Under the pieces are notes generated by a model. It was not told the DNA's origin and searched no databases. It saw only the letters and a program-made list of their open reading frames with translations. DNA of 64,000 nucleotides from positions 744,001-808,000 of the forward strand of contig JBAIAA010000413.1 of the NCBI GenBank assembly GCA_037893245.1, given 5' to 3'. This document shows positions 51,533-64,000 of the stretch, in pieces (within the stretch, counting starts at the first letter, position 1; every line of letters starts with the position of its first letter). Position numbers and translations under genes: made by a program. The stretch comes from Crossaster papposus. Lineage: Eukaryota; Echinodermata; Asteroidea; Velatida; Solasteridae.

Positions 51533-53476
51533 GTCTGCCCTCAGATTGAAGCTCAAAAACCAGGGAGTTGATCCAATGCTATATTTACACAATCCCACCA
51601 TTTCTTTCACCAAACGGCATCCGTTTTCAAAAGAAATGGTGGGGGCACTTTTAATGCAAATGAGCTAGCGTAGAAATGTTCCTTACAATTAGGGTGGTGC
51701 ACCCTATAGGGTGCACCTGCCTAATTCAAGTCCCATTGAAAACAGTGTAAAATCAACAATGTTCACGACCAAGTTTCTTGCACACCGACATCACTGGGGT
51801 TTCTCAAACAACAATCAGATTATTGTCTTGATCTTTATCTTTCCATTTCTTTTCAATTTTTAGTAGGTTAGCCAATTACATTTTTTAATATTCACACCAA
51901 AAGAAACACACCTCCCGAAAAGTGATACTTCCCGAGCCTGCAAGCAGCCATTTTACAAATGGCATCCCTCCACGTTCTAGGGCAATTAGGACCCATTTTT
52001 CAACCGTAATTTTGTCAAGTCTGCCCTCAGATTGAAGCTCAAAAACCAGGGAGTTGATCCTATGCTATATTTACACAATCCCACCATTTCTTTCACCAAA
52101 CGGCATCCGTTTTCAAAAGAAATTGTGGGGGCACTTTTAATGCAAATGAGCTAGCGTAGAAATGTTCCTTACAATTAGGGTGGTGCACCCTATAGGGTGC
52201 ACCTGCCTAATTCAAGTCCCATTGAAAAGAGTGTAAAATCAACAATGTTCACGACCAAGTTTCTTGCACACCGACATCACTGGGGTTTCTCAAACAACAA
52301 TCAGATTATTGTCTTGGTCTTTATCTTTCCATTTCTTTTCAATTTTTAGTAGGTTAGCCAATTACATTTTTTAATATTCACACCGAAAGAAACACACCTC
52401 CCGAAAAGTGATACTTCCCGAGCCTGCAAGCAGCCATTTTACAAATGGCATCCCTCCACGTTCTAGGGCAATTAGGACCCATTTTTCAACCGTAATTTTG
52501 TCAAGTCTGCCCTCGGATTGAAGCTCAAAAACCAGGGAGTTGATCCAATGCTATATTTACACAATCCCACCATTTCTTTCACCAAACGGCATCCGTTTTC
52601 AAAAGAAATTGTGGGGGCACTTTTAATGCAAATGAGCTAGCGTAGAAATGTTCCTTACAATTAGGGTGGTGCACCCTATAGGGTGCACCTGCCTAATTCA
52701 AGTCCCATTGAAAAGAGTGTAAAATCAACAATATTCACGACCAAGTTTCTTGCACACCGACATCACTGGGGTTTCTCAAACAACAATCAGATTATTGTCT
52801 TGGTCTTTATCTTTCCATTTCTTTTCAATTTTTAGTAGGTTAGCCAATTACATTTTTTAATATTCACACCGAAAGAAACACACCTCCCGAAAAGTGATAC
52901 TTCCCGAGCCTGCAAGCAGCCATTTTACAAATGGCATCCCTCCACGTTCTAGGGCAATTAGGACCCATTTTTCAACCGTAATTTTGTCAAGTCTGCCCTC
53001 AGATTGAAGCTCAAAAACCAGGGAGTTGATCCTATGCTATATTTACACAATCCCACCATTTCTTTCACCAAACGGCATCCGTTTTCAAAAGAAATTGTGG
53101 GGGCACTTTTAATGCAAATGAGCTAGCGTAGAAATGTTCCTTACAATTACGGTGGTGCACCCTATAGGGTGCACCTGCCTAATTCAAGTCCCATGGAAAA
53201 CAGTGTAAAATCAACAATGTTCACGACCAAGTTTCTTGCACACCGACATCACTGGGGTTTCTCAAACAACAATCAGATTATTGTCTTGGTCTTTATCTTT
53301 CCATTTCTTTTCAATTTTTAGTAGGTTAGCCAATTACATTTTTTAATATTCACACCGAAAGAAACACACCTCCCGAAAAGTGATACTTCCCGAGCCTGCA
53401 AGCAGCCATTTTACAAATGGCATCCCTCCACGTTCTAGGGCAATTAGGACCCATTTTTCAACCGTAATTTTGTCAA

Positions 53477-53948
53477 GTCTGCCCTCAGATTGAAGCTCAA
53501 AAACCAGGGAGTTGATCCTATGCTATATTTACACAATCCCACCATTTCTTTCACCAAACGGCATCCGTTTTCAAAAGAAATTGTGGGGGCACTTTTAATG
53601 CAAATGAGCTAGCGTAGAAATGTTCCTTACAATTAGGGTGGTGCACCTGCCTAATTCAAGTCCCATTGAAAACAGTGTAAAATCAACAATGTTCACGACC
53701 AAGTTTCTTGCACACCGACATCACTGGGGTTTCTCAAACAACAATCAGATTATTGTCTTGATCTTTATCTTTCCATTTCTTTTCAATTTTTAGTAGGTTA
53801 GCCAATTACATTTTTTAATATTCACACCAAAAGAAACACACCTCCCGAAAAGTGATACTTCCCGAGCCTGCAAGCAGCCATTTTACAAATGGCATCCCTC
53901 CACGTTCTAGGGCAATTAGGACCCATTTTTCAACCGTAATTTTGTCAA
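53477..53948. repeat. Shortened monomer lacking half of the palindrome (-14 bp)
   Basis: The intact core has GGTGCACC, six bases, then GGTGCACC again. Here only one GGTGCACC (53640-53647) remains, so one copy and the six-base spacer are missing and the monomer is 472 bp. This is the expected product of deletion between 8-bp direct repeats. The head is A-type and the tail B-type (211C, 299A, 367A). Confidence 0.93.
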
Positions 53949-56900
53949 GTCTGCCCTCAGATTGAAGCTCAAAAACCAGGGAGTTGATCCTATGCTATAT
54001 TTACACAATCCCACCATTTCTTTCACCAAACGGCATCCGTTTTCAAAAGAAATTGTGGGGGCACTTTTAATGCAAATGAGCTAGCGTAGAAATGTTCCTT
54101 ACAATTAGGGTGGTGCACCCTATAGGGTGCACCTGCCTAATTCAAGTCCCATTGAAAAGAGTGTAAAATCAACAATGTTCACGACCAAGTTTCTTGCACA
54201 CCGACATCACTGGGGTTTCTCAAACAACAATCAGATTATTGTCTTGGTCTTTATCTTTCCATTTCTTTTCAATTTTTAGTAGGTTAGCCAATTACATTTT
54301 TTAATATTCACACCGAAAGAAACACACCTCCCGAAAAGTGATACTTCCCGAGCCTGCAAGCAGCCATTTTACAAATGGCATCCCTCCACGTTCTAGGGCA
54401 ATTAGGACCCATTTTTCAACCGTAATTTTGTCAAGTCTGCCCTCGGATTGAAGCTCAAAAACCAGGGAGTTGATCCAATGCTATATTTACACAATCCCAC
54501 CATTTATTTCACCAAACGGCATCCGTTTTCAAAAGAAATTGTGGGGGCACTTTTAATGCAAATGAGCTAGCGTAGAAATGTTCCTTACAATTAGGGTGGT
54601 GCACCCTATAGGGTGCACCTGCCTAATTCAAGTCCCATGGAAAACAGTGTAAAATCAACAATGTTCACGACCAAGTTTCTTGCACACCGACATCACTGGG
54701 GTTTCTCAAACAACAATCAGATTATTGTCTTGGTCTTTATCTTTCCATTTCTTTTCAATTTTTAGTAGGTTAGCTAATTACATTTTTTAATATTCACACC
54801 GAAAGAAACACACCTCCCGAAAAGTGATACTTCCCGAGCCTGCAAGCAGCCATTTTACAAATGGCATCCCTCCACGTTCTAGGGCAATTAGGACCCATTT
54901 TTCAACCGTAATTTTGTCAAGTCTGCCCTCGGATTGAAGCTCAAAAACCAGGGAGTTGATCCAATGCTATATTTACACAATCCCACCATTTCTTTCACCA
55001 AACGGCATCCGTTTTCAAAAGAAATTGTGGGGGCACTTTTAATGCAAATGAGCTAGCGTAGAAATGTTCCTTACAATTAGGGTGGTGCACCCTATAGGGT
55101 GCACCTGCCTAATTCAAGTCCCATTGAAAAGAGTGTAAAATCAACAATGTTCACGACCAAGTTTCTTGCACACCGACATCACTGGGGTTTCTCAAACAAC
55201 AATCAGATTATTGTCTTGGTCTTTATCTTTCCATTTCTTTTCAATTTTTAGTAGGTTAGCCAATTACATTTTTTAATATTCACACCGAAAGAAACACACC
55301 TCCCGAAAAGTGATACTTCCCGAGCCTGCAAGCAGCCATTTTACAAATGGCATCCCTCCACGTTCTAGGGCAATTAGGACCCATTTTTCAACCGTAATTT
55401 TGTCAAGTCTGCCCTCAGATTGAAGCTCAAAAACCAGGGAGTTGATCCTATGCTATATTTACACAATCCCACCATTTCTTTCACCAAACGGCATCCGTTT
55501 TCAAAAGAAATTGTGGGGGCACTTTTAATGCAAATGAGCTAGCGTAGAAATGTTCCTGACAATTAGGGTGGTGCACCCTATAGGGTGCACCTGCCTAATT
55601 CAAGTCCCATTGAAAAGAGTGTAAAATCAACAATGTTCACGACCAAGTTTCTTGCACACCGACATCACTGGGGTTTCTCAAACAACAATCAGATTATTGT
55701 CTTGGTCTTTATCTTTCCATTTCTTTTCAATTTTTAGTAGGTTAGCCAATTACATTTTTTTATATTCACACCGAAAGAAACACACCTCCCGAAAAGTGAT
55801 ACTTCCCGAGCCTGCAAGCAGCCATTTTACAAATGGCATCCCTCCACGTTCTAGGGCAATTAGGACCCATTTTTCAACCGTAATTTTGTCAAGTCTGCCC
55901 TCGGATTGAAGCTCAAAAACCAGGGAGTTGATCCAATGCTATATTTACACAATCCCACCATTTCTTTCACCAAACGGCATCCGTTTTCAAAAGAAATTGT
56001 GGGGGCACTTTTAATGCAAATGAGCTAGCGTAGAAATGTTCCTTACAATTAGGGTGGTGCACCCTATAGGGTGCACCTGCCTAATTCAAGTCCCATTGAA
56101 AACAGTGTAAAATCAACAATGTTCACGACCAAGTTTCTTGCACACCGACATCACTGGGGTTTCTCAAACAACAATCAGATTATTGTCTTGATCTTTATCT
56201 TTCCATTTCTTTTCAATTTTTAGTAGGTTAGCCAATTACATTTTTTAATATTCACACCAAAAGAAACACACCTCCCGAAAAGTGATACTTCCCGAGCCTG
56301 CAAGCAGCCATTTTACAAATGGCATCCCTCCACGTTCTAGGGCAATTAGGACCCATTTTTCAACCGTAATTTTGTCAAGTCTGCCCTCAGATTGAAGCTC
56401 AAAAACCAGGGAGTTGATCCTATGCTATATTTACACAATCCCACCATTTCTTTCACCAAACGGCATCCGTTTTCAAAAGAAATTGTGGGGGCACTTTTAA
56501 TGCAAATGAGCTAGCGTAGAAATGTTCCTTACAATTAGGGTGGTGCACCCTATAGGGTGCACCTGCCTAATTCAAGTCCCATTGAAAAGAGTGTAAAATC
56601 GACAATGTTCACGACCAAGTTTCTTGCACACCGACATCACTGGGGTTTCTCAAACAACAATCAGATTATTGTCTTGGTCTTTATCTTTCCATTTCTTTTC
56701 AATTTTTAGTAGGTTAGCCAATTACATTTTTTAATATTCACACCGAAAGAAACACACCTCCCGAAAAGTGATACTTCCCGAGCCTGCAAGCAGCCATTTT
56801 ACAAATGGCATCCCTCCACGTTCTAGGGCAATTAGGACCCATTTTTCAACCGTAATTTTGTCAAGTCTGCCCTCGGATTGAAGCTCAAAAACCAGGGAGT

Positions 56901-59900
56901 TGATCCAATGCTATATTTACACAATCCCACCATTTCTTTCACCAAACGGCATCCGTTTTCAAAAGAAATTGTGGGGGCACTTTTAATGCAAATGAGCTAG
57001 CGTAGAAATGTTCCTTACAATTAGGGTGGTGCACCCTATAGGGTGCACCTGCCTAATTCAAGTCCCATGGAAAACAGTGTAAAATCAACAATGTTCACGA
57101 CCAAGTTTCTTGCACACCGACATCACCGGGGTTTCTCAAACAACAATCAGATTATTGTCTTGGTCTTTATCTTTCCATTTCTTTTCAATTTTTAGTAGGT
57201 TAGCTAATTACATTTTTTAATATTCACACCGAAAGAAACACACCTCCCGAAAAGTGATACTTCCCGAGCCTGCAAGCAGCCATTTTACAAATGGCATCCC
57301 TCCACGTTCTAGGGCAATTAGGACCCATTTTTCAACCGTAATTTTGTCAAGTCTGCCCTCAGATTGAAGCTCAAAAACCAGGGAGTTGATCCTATGCTAT
57401 ATTTACACAATCCCACCATTTCTTTCACCAAACGGCATCCGTTTTCAAAAGAAATTGTGGGGGCACTTTTAATGCAAATGAGCTAGCGTAGAAATGTTCC
57501 TTACAATTAGGGTGGTGCACCCTATAGGGTGCACCTGCCTAATTCAAGTCCCATTGAAAAGAGTGTAAAATCAACAATGTTCACGACCAAGTTTCTTGCA
57601 CACCGACATCACTGGGGTTTCTCAAACAACAATCAGATTATTGTCTTGGTCTTTATCTTTCCATTTCTTTTCAATTTTTAGTAGGTTAGCCAATTACATT
57701 TTTTAATATTCACACCGAAAGAAACACACCTCCCGAAAAGTGATACTTCCCGAGCCTGCAAGCAGCCATTTTACAAATGGCATCCCTCCACGTTCTAGGG
57801 CAATTAGGACCCATTTTTCAACCGTAAATTTGTCAAGTCTGCCCTCAGATTGAAGCTCAAAAACCAGGGAGTTGATCCTATGCTATATTTACACAATCCC
57901 ACCATTTCTTTCACCAAACGGCAACCGTTTTCAAAAGAAATTGTGGGGGCACTTTTAATGCAAATGAGCTAGCGTAGAAATGTTCCTTACAATTAGGGTG
58001 GTGCACCCTATAGGGTGCACCTGCCTAATTCAAGTCCCATGGAAAACAGTGTAAAATCAACAATGTTCACGACCAAGTTTCTTGCACACCGACATCACTG
58101 GGGTTTCTCAAACAACAATCAGATTATTGTCTTGGTCTTTATCTTTCCATTTCTTTTCAATTTTTAGTAGGTTAGCCAATTACATTTTTTAATATTCACA
58201 CCGAAAGAAACACACCTCCCGAAAAGTGATACTTCCCGAGCCTGCAAGCAGCCATTTTACAAATGGCATCCCTCCACGTTCTAGGGCAATTAGGACCCAT
58301 TTTTCAACCGTAATTTTGTCAAGTCTGCCCTCAGATTGAAGCTCAAAAACCAGGGAGTTGATCCTATGCTATATTTACACAATCCCACCATTTCTTTCAC
58401 CAAACGGCATCCGTTTTCAAAAGAAATTGTGGGGGCACTTTTAATGCAAATGAGCTAGCGTAGAAATGTTCCTTACAATTAGGGTGGTGCACCCTATAGG
58501 GTGCACCTGCCTAATTCAAGTCCCATTGAAAACAGTGTAAAATCAACAATGTTCACGACCAAGTTTCTTGCACACCGACATCACTGGGGTTTCTCAAACA
58601 ACAATCAGATTATTGTCTTGATCTTTATCTTTCCATTTCTTTTCAATTTTTAGTAGGTTAGCCAATTACATTTTTTAATATTCACACCAAAAGAAACACA
58701 CCTCCCGAAAAGTGATACTTCCCGAGCCTGCAAGCAGCCATTTTACAAATGGCATCCCTCCACGTTCTAGGGCAATTAGGACCCATTTTTCAACCGTAAT
58801 TTTGTCAAGTCTGCCCTCAGATTGAAGCTCAAAAACCAGGGAGTTGATCCTATGCTATATTTACACAATCCCACCATTTCTTTCACCAAACGGCATCCGT
58901 TTTCAAAAGAAATTGTGGGGGCACTTTTAATGCAAATGAGCTAGCGTAGAAATGTTCCTTACAATTAGGGTGGTGCACCCTATAGGGTGCACCTGCCTAA
59001 TTCAAGTCCCATTGAAAACAGTGTAAAATCAACAATGTTCACGACCAAGTTTCTTGCACACCGACATCACTGGGGTTTCTCAAACAACAATCAGATTATT
59101 GTCTTGGTCTTTATCTTTCCATTTCTTTTCAATTTTTAGTAGGTAAGCCAATTACATTTTTTAATATTCACACCGAAAGAAACACACCTCCCGAAAAGTG
59201 ATACTTCCCGAGCCTGCAAGCAGCCATTTTACAAATGGCATCCCTCCACGTTCTAGGGCAATTAGGACCCATTTTTCAACCGTAATTTTGTCAAGTCTGC
59301 CCTCAGATTGAAGCTGAAAAACCAGGGAGTTGATCCTATGCTATATTTACACAATCCCACCATTTCTTTCACCAAACGGCATCCGTTTTCAAAAGAAATT
59401 GTGGGGGCACTTTTAATGCAAATGAGCTAGCGTAGAAATGTTCCTTACAATTAGGGTGGTGCACCCTATAGGGTGCACCTGCCTAATTCAAGTCCCATTG
59501 AAAAGAGTGTAAAATCAACAATGTTCACGACCAAGTTTCTTGCACACCGACATCACTGGGGTTTCTCAAACAACAATCAGATTATTGTCTTGGTCTTTAT
59601 CTTTCCATTTCTTTTCAATTTTTAGTAGGTTAGCCAATTACATTTTTTAATATTCACACCGAAAGAAACACACCTCCCGAAAAGTGATACTTCCCGAGCC
59701 TGCAAGCAGCCATTTAACAAATGGCATCCCTCCACGTTCTAGGGCAATTAGGACCCATTTTTCAACCGTAATTTTGTCAAGTCTGCCCTCGGATTGAAGC
59801 TCAAAAACCAGGGAGTTGATCCAATGCTATATTTACACAATCCCACCATTTCTTTCACCAAACGGCATCCGTTTTCAAAAGAAATTGTGGGGGCACTTTT

Positions 59901-60266
59901 AATGCAAATGAGCTAGCGTAGAAATGTTCCTTACAATTAGGGTGGTGCACCCTATAGGGTGCACCTGCCTAATTCAAGTCCCATGGAAAACAGTGTAAAA
60001 TCAACAATGTTCACGACCAAGTTTCTTGCACACCGACATCACTGGGGTTTCTCAAACAACAATCAGATTATTGTCTTGGTCTTTATCTTTCCATTTCTTT
60101 TCAATTTTTAGTAGGTTAGCCAATTACATTTTTTAATATTCACACCGAAAGAAACACACCTCCCGAAAAGTGATACTTCCCGAGCCTGCAAGCAGCCATT
60201 TTACAAATGGCATCCCTCCACGTTCTAGGGCAATTAGGACCCATTTTTCAACCGTAATTTTGTCAA

Positions 60267-60743
60267 GTCTGCCCTCAGATTGAAGCTCAAAAACCAGGGA
60301 GTTGATCCTATGCTATATTTACACAATCCCACCATTTCTTTCACCAAACGGCATCCGTTTTCAAAAGAAATTGTGGGGGCACTTTTAATGCAAATGAGCT
60401 AGCGTAGAAATGTTCCTTACAATTAGGGTGGTGCACCCTATAGGGTGCACCTGCCTAATTCAAGTCCCATGGAAAACAGTGTAAAATCAACAATGTTCAC
60501 GACCAAGTTTCTTGCACACCGACATCACTGGGGTTTCTCAAACAACAATCAGATTATTGTCTTGGTCTTTATCTTTCCATTTCTTTTCAATTTTTAGTAG
60601 GTTAGCCAATTACATTTTTTAATATTCACACCGAAAGAAACACACCTCCCGAAAAGTGATACTTCCCGAGCCCCATTTTACAAATGGCATCCCTCCACGT
60701 TCTAGGGCAATTAGGACCCATTTTTCAACCGTAATTTTGTCAA
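60267..60743. repeat. Shortened monomer (-9 bp) next to the 3' hairpin
   Basis: The bases TGCAAGCAG are missing between GAGCC and CCATTTT, with the junction at 60672/60673, giving a 477-bp monomer. The loss removes the outer base pair of the GCCATTT/AAATGGC hairpin. The monomer also carries CCATGG (205G). It is seen only once. Confidence 0.92.
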
Positions 60744-63659
60744 GTCTGCCCTCAGATTGAAGCTCAAAAACCAGGGAGTTGATCCTATGCTATATTTACA
60801 CAATCCCACCATTTCTTTCACCAAACGGCATCCGTTTTCAAAAGAAATGGTGGGGGCACTTTTAATGCAAATGAGCTAGCGTAGAAATGTTCCTTACAAT
60901 TAGGGTGGTGCACCCTATAGGGTGCACCTGCCTAATTCAAGTCCCATTGAAAACAGTGTAAAATCAACAATGTTCACGACCATGTTTCTTGCACACCGAC
61001 ATCACTGGGGTTTCTCAAACAACAATCAGATTATTGTCTTGATCTTTATCTTTCCATTTCTTTTCACTTTTTAGTAGGTTAGCCAATTACATTTTTTAAT
61101 ATTCACACCAAAAGAAACACACCTCCCGAAAAGTGATACTTCCCGAGCCTGCAAGCAGCCATTTTACAAATGGCATCCCTCCACGTTCTAGGGCAATTAG
61201 GACCCATTTTTCAACCGTAATTTTTTCAAGTCTGCCCTCAGATTGAAGCTCAAAAACCAGGGAGTTGATCCTATGCTATATTTACACAATCCCACCATTT
61301 CTTTCACCAAACGGCATCCGTTTTCAAAAGAAATTGTGGGGGCACTTTTAATGCAAATGAGCTAGCGTAGAAATGTTCCTTACAATTAGGGTGGTGCACC
61401 CTATAGGGTGCACCTGCCTAATTCAAGTCCCATTGAAAAGAGTGTAAAATCAACAATGTTCACGACCAAGTTTCTTGCACACCGACATCACTGGGGTTTC
61501 TCAAACAACAATCAGATTATTGTCTTGGTCTTTATCTTTCCATTTCTTTTCAATTTTTAGTAGGTTAGCCAATTACATTTTTTAATATTCACACCGAAAG
61601 AAACACACCTCCCGAAAAGTGATACTTCCCGAGCCTGCAAGCAGCCATTTTACAAATGGCATCCCTCCACGTTCTAGGGCAATTAGGACCCATTTTGCAA
61701 CCGTAATTTTGTCAAGTCTGCCCTCGGATTGAAGCTCAAAAACCAGGGAGTTGATCCAATGCTATATTTACACAATCCCACCATTTCTTTCACCAAACGG
61801 CATCCGTTTTCAAAAGAAATTGTGGGGGCACTTTTAATGCAAATGAGCTAGCGTAGAAATGTTCCTTACAATTAGGGTGGTGCACCCTATAGGGTGCACC
61901 TGCCTAATTCAAGTCCCATGGAAAACAGTGTAAAATCAACAATGTTCACGACCAAGTTTCTTGCACACCGACATCACTGGGGTTTCTCAAACAACAATCA
62001 GATTATTGTCTTGGTCTTTATCTTTCCATTTCTTTTCAATTTTTAGTAGGTTAGCTAATTACATTTTTTAATATTCACACCGAAAGAAACACACCTCCCG
62101 AAAAGTGATACTTCCCGAGCCTGCAAGCAGCCATTTTACAAATGGCATCCCTCCACGTTCTAGGGCAATTAGGACCCATTTTTCAACCGTAATTTTGTCA
62201 AGTCTGCCCTCAGATTGAAGCTCAAAAACCAGGGAGTTGATCCTATGCTATATTTACACAATCCCACCATTTCTTTCACCAAACGGCATCCGTTTTCAAA
62301 AGAAATTGTGGGGGCACTTTTAATGCAAATGAGCTAGCGTAGAAATGTTCCTTACAATTAGGGTGGTGCACCCTATAGGGTGCACCTGCCTAATTCAAGT
62401 CCCATTGAAAACAGTGTAAAATCAACAATGTTCACGACCAAGTTTCTTGCACACCGACATCACTGGGGTTTCTCAAACAACAATCAGATTATTGTCTTGG
62501 TCTTTATCTTTCCATTTCTTTTCAATTTTTAGTAGGTTAGCCAATTACATTTTTTAATATTCACACCGAAAGAAACACACCTCCCGAAAAGTGATACTTC
62601 CCGAGCCTGCAAGCAGCCATTTTACAAATGGCATCCCTCCACGTTCTAGGGCAATTAGGACCCATTTTTCAACCGTAATTTTGTCAAGTCTGCCCTCGGA
62701 TTGAAGCTCAAAAACCAGGGAGTTGATCCAATGCTATATTTACACAATCCCACCATTTCTTTCACCAAACGGCATCCGTTTTCAAAAGAAATTGTGGGGG
62801 CACTTTTAATGCAAATGAGCTAGCGTAGAAATGTTCCTTACAATTAGGGTGGTGCACCCTATAGGGTGCACCTGCCTAATTCAAGTCCCATTGAAAAGAG
62901 TGTAAAATCAACAATGTTCACGACCAAGTTTCTTGCACACCGACATCACTGGGGTTTCTCAAACAACAATCAGATTATTGTCTTGGTCTTTATCTTTCCA
63001 TTTCTTTTCAATTTTTAGTAGGTTAGCCAATTACATTTTTTAATATTCACACCGAAAGAAACACACCTCCCGAAAAGTGATACTTCCCGAGCCTGCAAGC
63101 AGCCATTTTACAAATGGCATCCCTCCACGTTCTAGGGCAATTAGGACCCATTTTTCAACCGTAATTTTGTCAAGTCTGCCCTCAGATTGAAGCTCAAAAA
63201 CCAGGGAGTTGATCCTATGCTATATTTACACAATCCCACCATTTCTTTCACCAAACGGCATCCGTTTTCAAAAGAAATTGTGGGGGCACTTTTAATGCAA
63301 ATGAGCTAGCGTAGAAATGTTCCTTACAATTAGGGTGGTGCACCCTATAGGGTGCACCTGCCTAATTCAAGTCCCATTGAAAAGAGTGTAAAATCAACAA
63401 TGTTCACGACCAAGTTTCTTGCACACCGACATCACTGGGGTTTCTCAAACAACAATCAGATTATTGTCTTGGTCTTTATCTTTCCATTTCTTTTCAATTT
63501 TTAGTAGGTTAGCCAATTACATTTTTTTATATTCACACCGAAAGAAACACACCTCCCGAAAAGTGATACTTCCCGAGCCTGCAAGCAGCCATTTTACAAA
63601 TGGCATCCCTCCACGTTCTAGGGCAATTAGGACCCATTTTTCAACCGTAATTTTGTCAA

Positions 63660-64000
63660 GTCTGCCCTCGGATTGAAGCTCAAAAACCAGGGAGTTGATC
63701 CAATGCTATATTTACACAATCCCACGATTTCTTTCACCAAACGGCATCCGTTTTCAAAAGAAATTGTGGGGGCACTTTTAATGCAAATGAGCTAGCGTAG
63801 AAATGTTCCTTACAATTAGGGTGGTGCACCCTATAGGGTGCACCTGCCTAATTCAAGTCCCATTGAAAACAGTGTAAAATCAACAATGTTCACGACCAAG
63901 TTTCTTGCACACCGACATCACTGGGGTTTCTCAAACAACAATCAGATTATTGTCTTGATCTTTATCTTTCCATTTCTTTTCAATTTTTAGTAGGTTAGCC
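63660..64000. repeat. Partial monomer at the right edge of the window (341 bp)
   Basis: Monomer 132 is cut by the window edge at offset 341. It starts with 11G, 43A, 106T, 211C and 299A, and carries a private CCCACGATTT in place of CCCACCATTT near 63724. The array clearly continues beyond the window. Confidence 0.95.

Larger units (their letters stand above)
1..64000. repeat. Satellite DNA array, 486-bp monomer, 131 full copies plus one partial
   Basis: The entire window is a head-to-tail array in one orientation. Counting from GTCTGCCCTC, monomers start at 1, 487, 973 and every 486 bp up to 7291. The register then shifts to 7783-20905, 21396-32574, 33065-53477, 53949-60267 and 60744-63660. 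The shifts are explained by five length variants (+6, +5, +5, -14, -9), and the sum of monomer lengths matches the coordinates. The first monomer has about 197 G+C in 486 (40.5%). Its most AT-rich stretch is offsets 301-360. Neighbouring monomers differ by a handful of substitutions. I see no internal subrepeat inside the monomer. No gene, tRNA, rRNA or transposable element interrupts the array on either strand. The family is not recognised. A centromeric or other heterochromatic location is an inference from array size and homogeneity only. Confidence 0.98.
51533..64000. repeat. Sub-array with a 4-6-monomer higher-order period
   Basis: Monomers with the B tail (211C, 299A, 367A) occur at 51533, 53477, 55893, 58323, 60744 and 63660, that is 4, 5, 5, 5 and 6 monomers apart. 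Between them the order is similar: an A monomer, then usually an 11G/43A monomer with 205G and often 341T, then A or 205G monomers. The run 54921-55407-55893 (11G/43A with 211G; A with 355T; B tail) recurs at 62688-63174-63660. The heads of the B-tailed monomers vary, so several are recombinants. Confidence 0.8.

Noticed and set aside
55652-55909. Identical 85-codon frame in another monomer
   Set aside because: Same cause: the offset-355 T occurs in monomers 3403, 4375, 55407 and 63174. In 3403 the frame is still closed, because the 299A variant creates a TGA. The pattern follows satellite variants, not coding constraint.
63419-63676. Third copy of the 85-codon frame
   Set aside because: This monomer (63174) matches 55407 in its place within the local higher-order order, so the frame was copied with the satellite. 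No evidence of a gene.
1-64000. CRISPR array or bacterial repeat system
   Set aside because: The unit is 486 bp with no alternation of short repeats and unique spacers, and no cas or other genes are present.
1-64000. Array derived from LTRs or another transposable element
   Set aside because: No coding remnant, primer-binding site, polypurine tract, target-site duplication or terminal repeat could be supported. An ancient origin from such an element cannot be excluded but is not visible.

Overview
The whole 64 kb window is one uninterrupted, single-orientation tandem array of a satellite repeat with a 486-bp monomer. Using GTCTGCCCTC as an arbitrary start, I count 131 complete monomers plus a 341-bp partial one at the right edge (63660-64000). 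Both edges of the window lie inside the array, so its true ends are not seen. The first monomer is about 40.5% GC by hand count. I found no gene, RNA gene, inserted transposon, LTR element, CRISPR array or unique sequence. A 64-kb homogenised satellite without genes points to a eukaryotic chromosome, most likely centromeric, pericentromeric or subtelomeric heterochromatin. Nothing in the sequence identifies the species, and I do not recognise the repeat family.

Each monomer carries the same internal landmarks (offsets are monomer positions): a nested inverted repeat (62-111), an octamer ATGCAAAT (122-129), a 40-bp dyad centred on a perfect 22-bp palindrome (155-194), a short imperfect inverted repeat (276-294) and a 7-bp-stem hairpin (415-431). 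Only five monomers depart from 486 bp: +6 (monomer at 7291), +5 (20905), +5 (32574), -14 (53477) and -9 (60267). Three of these five lie in or at the edge of the 40-bp dyad.

Monomers differ by linked substitutions. The A haplotype has 11A, 43T, 106T, 211G, 299G, 367G. The B haplotype has 11G, 43A, 106G, 211C, 299A, 367A. Many monomers are recombinants of the two. Two further markers, 205G (CCATGG) and 341T (GCTAAT), are seen only from about 28.2 kb rightwards.

Layout: 1-7782, mosaic monomers. 7783-11670, mosaic with a damaged-palindrome variant. 11671-15558, a four-monomer block present twice in tandem. 15559-18474, transition. 18475-30143 and 30144-39868, two tandem copies of a roughly 19-monomer higher-order unit built on a B-A-A trimer; the first copy contains an extra internal five-monomer duplication with a chimeric junction monomer. 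39869-45700, nested dimer and trimer expansions. 45701-51532, mosaic. 51533-64000, a looser 4-6-monomer higher-order period. Together these form a readable record of successive unequal exchanges.

Three 85-codon open frames beginning with TTG exist, but they are by-products of one substitution in the satellite and are not annotated as genes.
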